Counted from the first letter of the stretch, positions 1 through 8,662 are shown. The stretch: 64,000 nucleotides of DNA from Brevundimonas sp. UBA7506 (GCF_002479495.1 NZ_DLNQ01000015.1:635693-699692), one strand, 5' to 3'. Numbers and translations: made by a program. Notes: a model not told the origin generated them from the sequence alone.

Positions 1-5
1 GTGTC

Positions 6-29
6 ATTGCTAAATTAGCAATTGCTAAT
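6..29. promoter_or_regulatory. Operator-like overlapping palindromes before persulfide dioxygenase gene
   Basis: Positions 14-29 form a perfect 16-base palindrome (attagcaattgctaat). Positions 6-22 form a second, odd-length palindrome (attgctaa, one base, ttagcaat). The two share a half-site, giving three alternating half-sites in 24 bases. The AT-rich block ends about 28 bases before the hydrolase start. Sulfide/persulfide-responsive ArsR-family repressors (BigR, SqrR) control similar hydrolase genes from AT-rich palindromes, so this is a plausible operator; the regulator gene is not in the window. Confidence 0.5.
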
Positions 30-57
30 ATATAGGGCGCTGCAAGGAGATCGTTTC

Positions 58-936
58 ATGACCCAGGCCGCACCTTCCGTTCCTCACGTCGTCGGCGTTT
101 TCGATCCGGCGACCCACACGATCAGCTATGTGGCGGCCGATCCCGTCACCGGGGCGGCGGCGATCATCGATCCGGTGCTGGACTTCGATCCGGCGGCGGC
201 GCGCACCTCGACTGTATCGGTGGACCGCCTGCTGGCCATCGTGGCCGAGCGCGGCTGGCGTCTGGAACGGGTGCTGGAGACCCACGCCCACGCCGACCAC
301 CTGACGGGCGCTGACGTTATTCGCGTCCGCACCGGAGTCCCCATCGGCATCGGCGAGCGGATCAAGCAGGTTCAGAAGACCTTCGGCGACCTGTTCGAGG
401 CCCGCGACGTGACCCCGGACGCCGGGGTCTTCGACGAGACCTACGCCGACGGCGACCGCTTCCGTCTGGGGGAGCTGGAGGTCGAGGTCATGCACACGCC
501 GGGGCATACGCCAGCCTGCGTCAGCTATCGGATCGGCGACGCCCTGTTCGTCGGCGACACCCTGTTCATGCCCGATTACGGCACGGCGCGCTGCGACTTT
601 CCCGGCGGCGACGCGCGGACCCTGTATCGCTCAATCCAGCGACTGCTCGCTCTGCCAGATGAGACCCGCATCTTCGTCGGCCATGATTATCTGCCGAAAG
701 GACGCGAGGTCTTCGCCTGGGAGACGACGGTGGGCGCCCAGAAGGCCCGCAACGTCCATATCGGCGGGGGGCGGTCCGAAGACGACTTCGTCACCATGCG
801 CGAGGCGCGCGACGCGACGCTCAGCCCGCCGCAGCTGATCCTGACGGCGCTGCAGGTCAACATCCGCGCCGGCGCCCTGCCGCCGGCCGAGCCGTCGGGC
901 CGCCGTTTCCTGAAGACGCCGCTGAACGCGCTCTGA
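58..936 (+). CDS. MBL-fold hydrolase, persulfide dioxygenase-like (Blh/ETHE1 family)
   Basis: About 292 residues with the metallo-beta-lactamase fold. The metal motif THAHADH lies at residues 75-81, followed by GHTPACVSY and GDTLF further on and a C-terminal GHDY. The whole pattern, including the FPGGDARTLY segment, fits the ETHE1/Blh branch, whose members oxidise glutathione persulfide to sulfite with a mononuclear iron. The ATG at 58 has a strong ribosome site (aaggaga at 45-51); an in-frame start at 22 would run through the operator-like palindrome. In related bacteria the gene is induced by sulfide through BigR. Substrate is inferred from family, not seen. Confidence 0.85.
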   Translation: MTQAAPSVPHVVGVFDPATHTISYVAADPVTGAAAIIDPVLDFDPAAARTSTVSVDRLLAIVAERGWRLERVLETHAHADHLTGADVIRVRTGVPIGIGERIKQVQKTFGDLFEARDVTPDAGVFDETYADGDRFRLGELEVEVMHTPGHTPACVSYRIGDALFVGDTLFMPDYGTARCDFPGGDARTLYRSIQRLLALPDETRIFVGHDYLPKGREVFAWETTVGAQKARNVHIGGGRSEDDFVTMREARDATLSPPQLILTALQVNIRAGALPPAEPSGRRFLKTPLNAL

Positions 937-962
937 GGGCCTGGCTCGCGCCGGCCTTGGCC

Positions 963-1790
963 TCAGTCCTGCGGGATCACCGCGCGGATGACGCGGGCCG
1001 AGGAGGGGCGGCCGGCTATGCCACGCTTGGGATCGACCACGACACGCAGGTCGCCGTTGGAATAGCTGACCGAGGCGCGTGTGCCCTCGATCACGGTGAT
1101 GCTGCGCAGGCGATCCAGGAAGGGGCGGGCGCTGGGCGAGCGGGCGATACGGACCACGGCGTCGGTGGTGACGATCAGGGCCTCGATGCACAGAGCTTCG
1201 GATTCTTGGCCGTCCAGATTGATGCGGACCAGCCGGCCCAGAGCCTCGCTGACCAGGCTGCTGCGCCGGGTCATAAGGTTGAACATCTGCACCGGGCCTA
1301 GGCTGGTCGGCTCCAGGCTGACGGCGGGGCCGGTCACGGAAACCGGCGATCCGCCCGGATTGCGCGTCGTATAGACGGTGATGCCGCCGGACGGCGTGAC
1401 GCGCAGGACCTGCTCGCCGGCGTCGTTGCGATAGATGGTGTCGCCGCGCGGAGCCGAGGTCGGACGCAGGGCCCAGGTCTCGGTCGAGCGCTCGAAGCGC
1501 AGCAGCGTCAGGTTGCCGGCCCGGTCCAGCATGAAGGTCTGGCCAGCTTCGGAGGAATAGCGGCCGGGCGGGGGCAGGGTGCGGGTCACCGACTGGTCGC
1601 GAATGACCCGGCTCTGCTCGGTCTGGACGTTGGAACGCAGTTGCGCCGCCGCCGGGGTCGCCGACAGGCAGGCGCCGAGCGCCATCAGGGCGGCAAGCTC
1701 GAGGCGCACGCCTCCGACCGTCCTGGCGCGGGGCGCCGGGACGGCGAAGCATGGCGGATTCTCCGCCGCAACCTCGACCGTAGTCATCAT
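963..1790 (-). CDS. Exported protein, probably DUF4908
   Basis: A 275-residue protein with a hydrophobic stretch ending in ATPAAAQ near residue 50, which looks like a signal peptidase I site, so the mature protein is probably periplasmic. The rest is soluble and beta-rich in appearance, without a catalytic motif I know. It resembles Caulobacterales proteins annotated DUF4908; function unknown. The N-terminal extension before the signal segment is unusually long and no clear ribosome site precedes the ATG at 1790, so the true start may lie inside, for example near 1709. It converges with the upstream hydrolase gene. Confidence 0.65.
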   Translation of the reverse strand: MMTTVEVAAENPPCFAVPAPRARTVGGVRLELAALMALGACLSATPAAAQLRSNVQTEQSRVIRDQSVTRTLPPPGRYSSEAGQTFMLDRAGNLTLLRFERSTETWALRPTSAPRGDTIYRNDAGEQVLRVTPSGGITVYTTRNPGGSPVSVTGPAVSLEPTSLGPVQMFNLMTRRSSLVSEALGRLVRINLDGQESEALCIEALIVTTDAVVRIARSPSARPFLDRLRSITVIEGTRASVSYSNGDLRVVVDPKRGIAGRPSSARVIRAVIPQD

Positions 1791-1838
1791 GGTTGAAGTC
1801 GTGGAACGCCCGAACGGCGGATTTTAGGCAAAGCCGGT

Positions 1839-2564
1839 TCAGCCAACCAGGTACTGGCCGCCGTTCAGCGAGAGGGTGCAGCCTGTGACATATCCGGCAC
1901 GTTCGCCCGACAGCCAGGACACCATGTCTGCGATCTCCTCGCCCTTGCCCAGGCGGCCGACGGGAATCTGGGCGATGATGCCGTCCAGCACCTTCTGGTC
2001 CATCGCCCCGACCATTTCCGTGTCGATGTAGCCGGGCGCGATGCAGTTGACGGTCACGCCCTTGCGCGCGTTTTCCAGGGCCAGGGCCTTGGTGAAACCG
2101 ATCATTCCTGCCTTGGCGGCGGAATAGTTGGTCTGGCCGATCTGCCCCTTCTGACCGTTGATCGAGGAGATGTTGACGATCCGGCCGAAGCCCCGGTCGC
2201 GCATCCCGTTGATCACCTGGCGCGTCATGTTGAAGACGCTGTCCATGTTGACGCGGATCACGTCCGACCACTGATCGGCGCTCATCTTGTGGAAGAAGCC
2301 GTCACGGGTGATGCCGGCGTTGTTCACCAGGACGTCGATGGGGCCCAGTTCGGCCTCGACCGCCTTCACCGCCCGCTCGCAGTCCTCGAACGAGCCGACG
2401 TTGCCCTTGACTACCATGACGCCCAGTTCGCGGGCGGTGGCCTCTGCGGCCTCGTCATTGCCGGAATAGCCGGCGGCGACGGCCAGGCCGTCTTCTCTCA
2501 ACCGCTGAACGATCGCCTTGCCGATCCCTCGGGTTCCCCCGGTCACCAGAGCCACACGCGCCAT
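1839..2564 (-). CDS. phaB: Acetoacetyl-CoA reductase (SDR family)
   Basis: A 241-residue short-chain dehydrogenase. TGGTRGIGKA at residues 8-17 binds the nucleotide, NNAG is at 81-84, and the catalytic set is Ser133/134, Tyr147 and Lys151 (NYSAAK). The C-terminal LNGGQYLVG is typical of PhaB, which reduces acetoacetyl-CoA to (R)-3-hydroxybutyryl-CoA with NADPH for polyhydroxybutyrate synthesis. The ATG at 2564 follows a good ribosome site (gggaggg), so I prefer it over the in-frame ATG at 2594. No phaA or phaC lies beside it. A FabG-type reductase is the alternative. Confidence 0.88.
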   Translation of the reverse strand: MARVALVTGGTRGIGKAIVQRLREDGLAVAAGYSGNDEAAEATARELGVMVVKGNVGSFEDCERAVKAVEAELGPIDVLVNNAGITRDGFFHKMSADQWSDVIRVNMDSVFNMTRQVINGMRDRGFGRIVNISSINGQKGQIGQTNYSAAKAGMIGFTKALALENARKGVTVNCIAPGYIDTEMVGAMDQKVLDGIIAQIPVGRLGKGEEIADMVSWLSGERAGYVTGCTLSLNGGQYLVG

Positions 2565-2662
2565 GATCCCTCCCCTGTAGTGACGACGCCGCATCGACGT
2601 CGCCCTACCCTCGGCAACCCGCCCTGGATTGGCAAGGGGGAAGCGGCGGCGCGAGGGCGTCG

Positions 2663-3733
2663 TTACGCGGCTTGATCAATCTGCGCCATGTCGATGACGA
2701 AGCGATAACGGACGTCGGACTTCTCCATACGCGCATAGGCCTCGTTGATCTGATGCGGGGCGATGGTCTCGATGTCGCAGACGATGCCGTGGGCGGCGCA
2801 GAAGTCGAGCATCTCCTGGGTCTCGCGGATGCCGCCGATCAGGCTGCCCGCGACGCTGCGACGACGCCACAGCAGGGGCATGGCGAAGACCGGCAGGCCC
2901 TCGGTCGTCAGTCCCAGCATGACCATGGTTCCGTCGCGCGCCAGCAGGTTCAGGTGGCTGGCGATCTCGTGGGTGGCGGACACGGTGTTGATGATCAGGT
3001 CGAACTTCTCGGCCGCCGCCTTCATCGCGGCCTTGTCGGAGTTGATCAGGAAGTGTCTGGCGCCCATGCGCTCGGCGTCGGCCTTCTTGCGGTCCGAGGT
3101 CGACAGGACGCTGACCTCCGCCCCCATGGCCACGGCCAGCTTGACCGCCATATGGCCCAGGCCGCCCAGACCGACGACCGCCACCTTCGATCCCGGCCCC
3201 ACCTTCCAGTGACGCAGCGGGCTGTAGGTGGTGATCCCCGCGCACAGCAGGGGGGCGGCGGCGTCCAGCGGCAGGCTGTCGGGAATGGACAGGACATAGT
3301 TCTGATCGACCGTGATCCGGTCGGAATAGCCGCCCTGGGTGATCGTCTGGCCGACCGCCTCGCCCTTGGGATCGGGCGAGCCGTAGGTCTGGGTCATGCC
3401 GGGAACGCAGTACTGCTCCTCGCCCGCCTGGCACGAAGGGCAGGTGCGGCAGCTGTCGACCATGCAGCCGACCCCGACCCGGTCGCCTTCCTTGAAGCGC
3501 GTGACATTGGCGCCGACCGCCGTCACGACGCCCGCGATCTCGTGGCCCGGCACGATGGGATAGCGGGTGCCGCCCAGGTCGTTGTGCACGACGTGCAGGT
3601 CGGAATGGCAGACGCCGCAATACTTGATCTCGATCGCCACGTCGTCCGAGCCGGGATCGCGGCGGTCGAAGCTATAGGGCGTCAGGGGCTGGTCGGCGGC
3701 GGTGGCGGCGAAGGCGCGCGTGGCGATCGGCAT
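2663..3733 (-). CDS. Zinc-dependent NAD(P) alcohol dehydrogenase (YahK/cinnamyl type)
   Basis: A 356-residue medium-chain dehydrogenase. CGVCHSDLH (residues 39-47) and GHEIAG (63-68) supply the catalytic zinc ligands, four cysteines at about 95, 98, 101 and 109 the structural zinc, and GLGGLGHMA the cofactor-binding turn. This pattern matches YahK/AdhC-like enzymes that reduce broad aldehydes with NADPH. The start at 3733 has a ribosome site (gagga); the frame is open for 58 further codons upstream, but that stretch runs into the neighbouring DUF72 gene and is not coding. The physiological substrate cannot be told. Confidence 0.88.
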   Translation of the reverse strand: MPIATRAFAATAADQPLTPYSFDRRDPGSDDVAIEIKYCGVCHSDLHVVHNDLGGTRYPIVPGHEIAGVVTAVGANVTRFKEGDRVGVGCMVDSCRTCPSCQAGEEQYCVPGMTQTYGSPDPKGEAVGQTITQGGYSDRITVDQNYVLSIPDSLPLDAAAPLLCAGITTYSPLRHWKVGPGSKVAVVGLGGLGHMAVKLAVAMGAEVSVLSTSDRKKADAERMGARHFLINSDKAAMKAAAEKFDLIINTVSATHEIASHLNLLARDGTMVMLGLTTEGLPVFAMPLLWRRRSVAGSLIGGIRETQEMLDFCAAHGIVCDIETIAPHQINEAYARMEKSDVRYRFVIDMAQIDQAA

Positions 3734-3810
3734 GGGGGCGTCCTCAAGCTTGGCGGGAAGGCGCGCCGCAGATGGGACGCGCCCCGCGTCGCCGCAAGAC
3801 GACCCGGCCG

Positions 3811-4560
3811 CTATTTTAGTTTCGCGATCAGCGCCTGGGCCGCCGCCGGGTTCCGCACCTTGGCCCCCGAAATGAAATAGGCGAAGACGTCGCCGCGCTC
3901 GGCCCACTGGCGTGTCTGGGCCGCCACGGCGTCCAGTTCGGCCGACGTCATGCCCGTCGGCTCGTCCTCGCGGCTGGACATCAGCCGGGCGTAGCTGAAG
4001 TCGGCGGTGGCCTGGTCGATCTGCGGCCAGGTCGGTTCCTCGTCGTCGACGGCGTAGACGATGGCCGCGCCGTATTTGGCCGCCAGATCATAGAATTCCT
4101 GACAGGCGAAGGTCGGATTGCGCACCTCCAGGGCGTGACGCAGCCGCACCCCGTCCTTTTCCCTGGGCAGCAGCTTCAGGAAGCCCTCGAAGTCCTCGGC
4201 GTCGAACTTCTTGGTCCCCATGAACTGCCAGTTGATCGGGCCCAGCTTGTCGCCCAGCACAGTCAGCCCCTGCGACAGAAAGCGCTCGAAGCTCTCGCCG
4301 CCTTCGGACAGCACCTTGCGATTGGTGCAATAGCGGCTGGCCTTGACGGCGAAGACGAAGCCGTCGGGCGTCTCGTCGCGCCACTTCATCCAGCTGTCGG
4401 GCTTGAAGGTGGAATAATAGGTGCCGTTGATCTCCAGCGAGCTCAGGTGAGTCGATGCGTAGTTAAGTTCCTGTTTCTGAGGCAGTTTTTTAGGATAGAA
4501 CGCGCCGCGCCACGGCTCGTAGGTCCAGCCGCCAATGCCGACGAAGATGTTGCCGCTCAT
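3811..4560 (-). CDS. DUF72 domain protein (YecE family), chimeric 5' end
   Basis: A 249-residue DUF72 protein, full length for the family, with the typical start IFVGIGGWTYEPWRG and the SSLEINGTYYS motif at about residues 41-51. DUF72 proteins have a TIM-barrel-like fold and no settled function. Composition is uneven: in 4441-4560, coding roughly the first 40 residues, one 60-base line has 26 G/C, while the body has 40 of 60 in 4141-4200. A 5' fragment of a second DUF72 gene lies upstream at 5010-5168, so this copy looks like a foreign 5' end joined to the resident body. Ribosome site taggagc precedes the ATG. Confidence 0.88.
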   Translation of the reverse strand: MSGNIFVGIGGWTYEPWRGAFYPKKLPQKQELNYASTHLSSLEINGTYYSTFKPDSWMKWRDETPDGFVFAVKASRYCTNRKVLSEGGESFERFLSQGLTVLGDKLGPINWQFMGTKKFDAEDFEGFLKLLPREKDGVRLRHALEVRNPTFACQEFYDLAAKYGAAIVYAVDDEEPTWPQIDQATADFSYARLMSSREDEPTGMTSAELDAVAAQTRQWAERGDVFAYFISGAKVRNPAAAQALIAKLK

Positions 4561-4570
4561 TGTCTTGCTC

Positions 4571-5017
4571 CTAAGCGTCGATGCCCGCGCGGCTATCCGT
4601 GAAGAAGTACAGATTCGAGTCGTCGTAGAGTCGCTCGACAGCGCCCTTCCGTTCTAGGCCCGAGAAGGCTGATTTCACGGAATCGGCGTCTTGGAGTCCC
4701 GGATATAGTTCCGGGAACTGCTTGGTGAAGAGCCCGATGCGCCAAGGGTCAAACCCATCCGAGCGTGAGTCAGGTCCGAAATCGAAATCGACTTCGACAC
4801 CGTCGCGTTCTACCCAACAGCCGATGCCGTGAATCTGATACTCGCCAACGGTAGGTAGAGAACCGCGTCGAGGGATCGTATTTTCGATGCAGGCCCTCAG
4901 GATGTCGCGGCGGCCCGCATCAGTTTCAAAAGCGGCGAGGCTTTCTTCAACGGCCTTCTGGTAGGCGTGGATGGCTTCGTTCAGCTCTGTGGCCGACGCC
5001 AGAGCGACCTCATCCAT
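4571..5017 (-). CDS. Hypothetical protein, DUF6896-like
   Basis: A 148-residue soluble acidic protein with no signal peptide. The central YQIHGIGCWVE and VDFDFG.....GFDPWR segments recall DUF6896 proteins, which are of unknown function; I hold that name loosely. It sits between a broken DUF72 5' fragment and an intact DUF72 gene on the same strand, and its start overlaps the fragment's open frame. The 60 bases at 4801-4860 have 34 G/C, clearly below the neighbours, which suggests recent transfer. Ribosome site aggag lies about 16 bases before the ATG. Confidence 0.6.
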   Translation of the reverse strand: MDEVALASATELNEAIHAYQKAVEESLAAFETDAGRRDILRACIENTIPRRGSLPTVGEYQIHGIGCWVERDGVEVDFDFGPDSRSDGFDPWRIGLFTKQFPELYPGLQDADSVKSAFSGLERKGAVERLYDDSNLYFFTDSRAGIDA

Positions 5018-5168
5018 GGTGCTTAACTCCGCACTCCTGCTCGATGCTCGTCAGCGCCCGGCTGGCGAACTCCAGTTCGCGCTTCTGCGTCAGACCCTCG
5101 GGATAGAAGACCCCGCGCCAAGGCTCGAAGGTCCAGCCGCCGACGCCGATGTGGATGGAACCTGTCAT
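5010..5168 (-). pseudogene. 5' remnant of a DUF72 gene
   Basis: From the ATG at 5168, which still has an aggagg ribosome site, the frame encodes about 43 residues matching the start of the DUF72 protein at 3811-4560 (HIGVGGWTFEPWRG, then YPEGL, QKRELEFAS, LTSIE). Homology stops right after SIE and nine unrelated residues follow before a stop. The breakpoint falls at the conserved SxEINGTYY motif. The fragment is GC-rich (39 of 60 in 5101-5160) like the resident genome, so it is probably the original 5' end of the resident gene, cut off by the inserted segment. Confidence 0.75.
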
Positions 5169-5237
5169 GGCCGAGCCTCCTGGGATGCGGGTTTCTTCAT
5201 GCACCCGACGCGGGTCGGCGGGCAACCGCGCGCAGCG

Positions 5238-5843
5238 TCAGGACGCGCCGGCCGCGGCGGCGGCCATGCGGGCGGGGTTCAGAATGCTAAGTCCAGCCAG
5301 GAAGAGATAGAGGGCGATGTGCAGACCCACGGTCAGCGCGAACACCCAGGCCCGTCGCGTCAGGGCGGCCGGAATGACCAGGACCAGATAGATGGCCATG
5401 TTGAAGGCGTAGCTGCCGGCGATCAGCGCGCCGTGGGTCTTGGGCAGGCTCATCCAGATCGAGCCGCTCATCATCATCAGGTTGGCCAGGACCAGCAACA
5501 GCATGATGGCGCGCTTGTTGGCCCAGAAGTGGGCGTCCAGATCCTGCACTTCGTCATCCGGCTCGGGGAAGATCAGGCTGGTGGCGACGAAATAGACCGT
5601 GGCCACGACCAGGCCCGCGATCAGAAGACCATAGCTGTAGGGGGCGGTGCTGAAATTGGTCCAGGCCGCGTCCCAGAAGGTGGCGATGTCCAGGGCGACG
5701 AAGGCCGCCAGCACCGGCGTCTTCCAGCCGACCTTCACGGTCTTGCGGTGCTTGAAGGCCCGCGCGACCCCGGTGGCGATCACCGACACCGAAAGGCCCA
5801 GCACCAGACCATAGAAGCTGAAGAAGAATTCGAATGCGCTCAT
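5238..5843 (-). CDS. Multi-pass membrane protein, unknown function
   Basis: A 201-residue protein with about five or six hydrophobic segments (near residues 5-25, 40-55, 70-90, 110-130, 140-160 and 165-185), so an inner-membrane protein. A short charged loop (FPEPDDEVQDLDAHFW) separates the halves. I see no transporter or enzyme motif. It is followed upstream on the same strand by a small glycine-rich membrane protein 21 bases away, and the two may be co-transcribed. Confidence 0.75.
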   Translation of the reverse strand: MSAFEFFFSFYGLVLGLSVSVIATGVARAFKHRKTVKVGWKTPVLAAFVALDIATFWDAAWTNFSTAPYSYGLLIAGLVVATVYFVATSLIFPEPDDEVQDLDAHFWANKRAIMLLLVLANLMMMSGSIWMSLPKTHGALIAGSYAFNMAIYLVLVIPAALTRRAWVFALTVGLHIALYLFLAGLSILNPARMAAAAAGAS

Positions 5844-5864
5844 GTCGGCCCCCCGCTGTACCGC

Positions 5865-6071
5865 TTAGGGCTTGGGCGCTTTCTCGTCCATGTCGCGGGG
5901 CGGCGAGGCCTCGCTTTCGTCGGCCGGCTTCTTGCCGCCCCCGAACTTGATGACGCCGAAACCGAGCGCCAGGCCCAGCAGCAGGCCGATCGCCATGTTG
6001 TCGATCAGGGCGCCGAGGATGACGCCGATGATCAGCCCCATGGGAAGGCCCACGACCACGGTTTTCTTCAT
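5865..6071 (-). CDS. Small glycine-zipper-like membrane protein
   Basis: Sixty-eight residues: one or two hydrophobic segments rich in small residues (GLPMGLIIGVILGALI, then GLLLGLALGFGVI) followed by a charged Lys/Asp/Glu/Pro tail. The spacing of glycines suggests tight helix packing. The ATG at 6071 has a purine-rich site (agggggtg). The longer frame to 6140 runs into the divergent promoter region and is less likely. Function unknown; it lies directly upstream of the membrane protein at 5238-5843. Confidence 0.65.
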   Translation of the reverse strand: MKKTVVVGLPMGLIIGVILGALIDNMAIGLLLGLALGFGVIKFGGGKKPADESEASPPRDMDEKAPKP

Positions 6072-6200
6072 CACGCACCCCCTGCGATTCCGGCCGAGCC
6101 GAAGAGGTCGCATCAACGGCGCGACGGCGCCTTTCGTCAAGCGCGCAGGAGTGGCGTGCGGTGCGGTCGGGGTCTATAGCGCCGCTGTCGTGGGAGAACT

Positions 6201-6998
6201 GTGCGCGTGCCGGAACTGACGCCTGAGATCATCGCCCTTCTTGGTCTGGCGTCGGTGATCGCCGGCTTTATCGACGCCATCGCGGGCGGCGGGGGGCTGA
6301 TCTCCCTGCCGGCCCTGCTGTCTGTGGGTCTGAACCCGGTCGCCGCCATCGCCACCAACAAGGTTCAGGGCAGCGTCGGCACGGCCTCGGCCCTGTGGAA
6401 CTTCTGGCGAAAAGGCCGCGTCGATTTCCGCCTGATCCGCTGGCCCCTGGCCCTGGTCGGCGTCGGGGCGGGGCTGGGGGCCTTCGCCGTGACGCTGGTG
6501 GACACGCGCTGGCTGATGATTGTCCTGCCGGTTCTGCTGATCGGCATCGCCCTCTATTTCCTGCTGGGGCCCAAGGCGTCTGACGAGGACGCTCATGCGC
6601 GGCTGACGCCGCTGGCCTATGCCTTCGTGGCGGGCGGGATCGGTTTCTATGACGGCTTCTTCGGGCCCGGCACCGGCTCCTTCTTCGCCCTCAGTCTGGT
6701 CATGCTGCTGGGCATGGGGCTGACGCGCGCCACGGCCCATACCAAGGCGCTGAACCTGATGAGCAATGTCGTCGGCATCGTGGTGCTGGCGGTTGGCGGA
6801 CACGTGGTCTGGACGCTGGCGGGCATCATGGCCGTGGGCCAGTTCGTCGGCGGGCGGATGGGCTCGCACGCGGCCATGCGCTTCGGCCCGCGCCTGATCC
6901 GGCCCCTGCTGGTGGTCATCTCCCTGGCCATCACCGCGCGGCTGCTGTCCGACCCGGCCAACCCGTTGCGGGTCATGATGACCGGCTGGTTCGGCTAG
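6201..6998 (+). CDS. TSUP family (TauE/SafE, YfcA-like) membrane transporter
   Basis: A 265-residue inner-membrane protein of about eight helices. The two TSUP repeat signatures are visible: GFIDAIAGGGGLISLPALLSVG with NKVQGSVGTASA in the first half, and GFYDGFFGPGTGSFFALS with AHTKALNLMSN in the second. The family exports sulfite, sulfoacetate or other small organosulfur anions; the substrate here cannot be read. The GTG start has gggag eight bases before it. Its TAG overlaps the stop of the convergent kinase gene (ctag at 6995-6998). Confidence 0.88.
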   Translation: MRVPELTPEIIALLGLASVIAGFIDAIAGGGGLISLPALLSVGLNPVAAIATNKVQGSVGTASALWNFWRKGRVDFRLIRWPLALVGVGAGLGAFAVTLVDTRWLMIVLPVLLIGIALYFLLGPKASDEDAHARLTPLAYAFVAGGIGFYDGFFGPGTGSFFALSLVMLLGMGLTRATAHTKALNLMSNVVGIVVLAVGGHVVWTLAGIMAVGQFVGGRMGSHAAMRFGPRLIRPLLVVISLAITARLLSDPANPLRVMMTGWFG

Positions 6999-8572
6999 GT
7001 CGGCGTCAGCATCGTCAGGGCGGTCAGCAGGTCGCGGGCGGTGACCGGCTTGGCCAGGTGCAGGTCGGCGCCGGCCTCGCGGGCGGCGTCGCGATGCTCG
7101 GCCATGGCGTTGGCGCTCAGCATCAGGATCGGCGTGCGCGGGGCGTTCGGCCGCTCGGCCTCCATGGCGCGGATGGCGCGGGTGGCGCTCAGCCCGTCCA
7201 TGCGCGGCATCTGCATGTCCATCAGCACCACGTCGAAGCTTCCGCTCTCGCAGGCGGCGACGGCCTGGGCGCCGTCCTCGACCGTGACCAGTTCGGCGAC
7301 ATGGCCCGCCAGGATCAACTGGACGACGCGCTGATTGACCGGGTGGTCCTCGGCCAGAAGGACGCGCAGCCCTCGCGACGGTTGGGGGGCGACGGCCTCG
7401 CGGGCGTCATAGTCCCTCAGGCTTCGGGCGCGGGGCAGGGGCAGTTCGACGCGGAACCGGCTGCCGACGCCGGGCGTCGAGGCCCCCTCGATGCGCCCGC
7501 CCATCATCTCGGTCAGCGAGCGGCAGATCGACAGGCCCAGACCCGTGCCGCCGAAGCGCCGGGTGATGGAGGCGTCGGCCTGGCTGAAGCGCTGGAACAG
7601 CTGGGCGGCGTGATCGGCGTCAAAGCCGACGCCCGTGTCCTCGACCTCGAAGCTCAGCAGGGTCGGGGCCCCGTCGTTCTCGGACAGGGCGAAGCGGACG
7701 GTGACGGCGCCCTGGTTGGTGAACTTGACGGCGTTGGACAGCAGATTGCCCAGGATCTGGTTGATGCGGACGCTGTCGCCGATGAAGGCCCCGCGCGCGT
7801 TCTCGGCGCGATCGACGTGGAAGCCCAGCCCCTTGTCCTCCGCCCGCATCCGCAGGGTGTCCAGCGGGGCGGCCAGGGCCTCGTCCAGATCGAACGGCCG
7901 CAGTTCCAGCTCCAGCTTGCCGGCTTCGATGCGCGAGACGTCCAGCATGTCCGAGACCAGCCGTTCCAGCGTCACGCCCGAGGTGCTGATCAACCCCACC
8001 ATCTCGGCCTGCTCGGGCGCCAGATCGGTACGCGACAGGGCGTCGACGATGCCGATCACGCCGTTCAGAGGCGTGCGGATCTCGTGGCTCATATTGGCGA
8101 GAAAGTCGGACTTGGCGCGGTTGGCGGCTTCGGCGGCGGCCTTGGCCTCGATCAGGGCCTGTTCGGCGGCCATCTTGGCGGTGACGTCGCGGGCTACGGC
8201 GTAGATGCGGTCGCCGAACTTGCGCGCCCGCCATTCCAGGGTGACGTAGTGGCCGTCGCGGTGCCGGTAGCGGTTGACGTGGCCCTTGACCGGGGCGTCG
8301 GGGCGGCGGGTCTCGACCTCGGCCACGCTGTCGAGAGTGGCTGGCAGGTCGTCGGGGTGAACCAGGGTCAGGATGGCCAGTCCGACCAGATCTTCCGGTT
8401 CATAACCGAGAGTCGCGGCCCAGGAGGCGCTGACCCGTACGATGATCCCCTGCAGGTCGCGTATGACCAGCAGGTCCAGGGACACGTCGAAGAAGGTCGC
8501 CAGGTCGGCGGCCTCGTCGCGGGTCGACTGCGGCTTTCCCGTCAAGGAGGGGGCGGCCGTGGCGATGGTCAT
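6995..8572 (-). CDS. Hybrid sensor histidine kinase (PAS-HisKA-HATPase-REC)
   Basis: A 525-residue cytosolic kinase. A PAS domain (about residues 25-130, FFDVSLDLLVIRD ... HPDDL) is followed by a short coiled coil, HisKA with phospho-acceptor His163 (SHEIRTPLNG), an HATPase domain (NLLSNAVKF, DTGVGF, GGTGLGLSI) and a C-terminal receiver (LLAEDHPVNQRVV, VLMDMQMPRMDG, LSANA, LAKPV). No membrane segment or signal peptide. Start chosen at 8572 because aaggatcgccc precedes that ATG; an ATG at 8599 would add nine residues. No response regulator or Hpt gene is adjacent, so the pathway is unknown. Confidence 0.92.
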   Translation of the reverse strand: MTIATAAPSLTGKPQSTRDEAADLATFFDVSLDLLVIRDLQGIIVRVSASWAATLGYEPEDLVGLAILTLVHPDDLPATLDSVAEVETRRPDAPVKGHVNRYRHRDGHYVTLEWRARKFGDRIYAVARDVTAKMAAEQALIEAKAAAEAANRAKSDFLANMSHEIRTPLNGVIGIVDALSRTDLAPEQAEMVGLISTSGVTLERLVSDMLDVSRIEAGKLELELRPFDLDEALAAPLDTLRMRAEDKGLGFHVDRAENARGAFIGDSVRINQILGNLLSNAVKFTNQGAVTVRFALSENDGAPTLLSFEVEDTGVGFDADHAAQLFQRFSQADASITRRFGGTGLGLSICRSLTEMMGGRIEGASTPGVGSRFRVELPLPRARSLRDYDAREAVAPQPSRGLRVLLAEDHPVNQRVVQLILAGHVAELVTVEDGAQAVAACESGSFDVVLMDMQMPRMDGLSATRAIRAMEAERPNAPRTPILMLSANAMAEHRDAAREAGADLHLAKPVTARDLLTALTMLTPT

Positions 8573-8662
8573 GGGCGATCCTTGCGTACTCGCCGTCATG
8601 TCTAAAGGTCGCCGGTTAAGGCCGCATTTCCATCGTGTGACAGGGGGGCGTGGGCAGGCGGA

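Noticed and set aside
631-2271. A 546-residue minus-strand frame crossing phaB and the DUF4908-like gene
   Set aside because: Arg/Pro/Gly-rich translation without motifs, overlapping real genes in other frames on the same and opposite strand.
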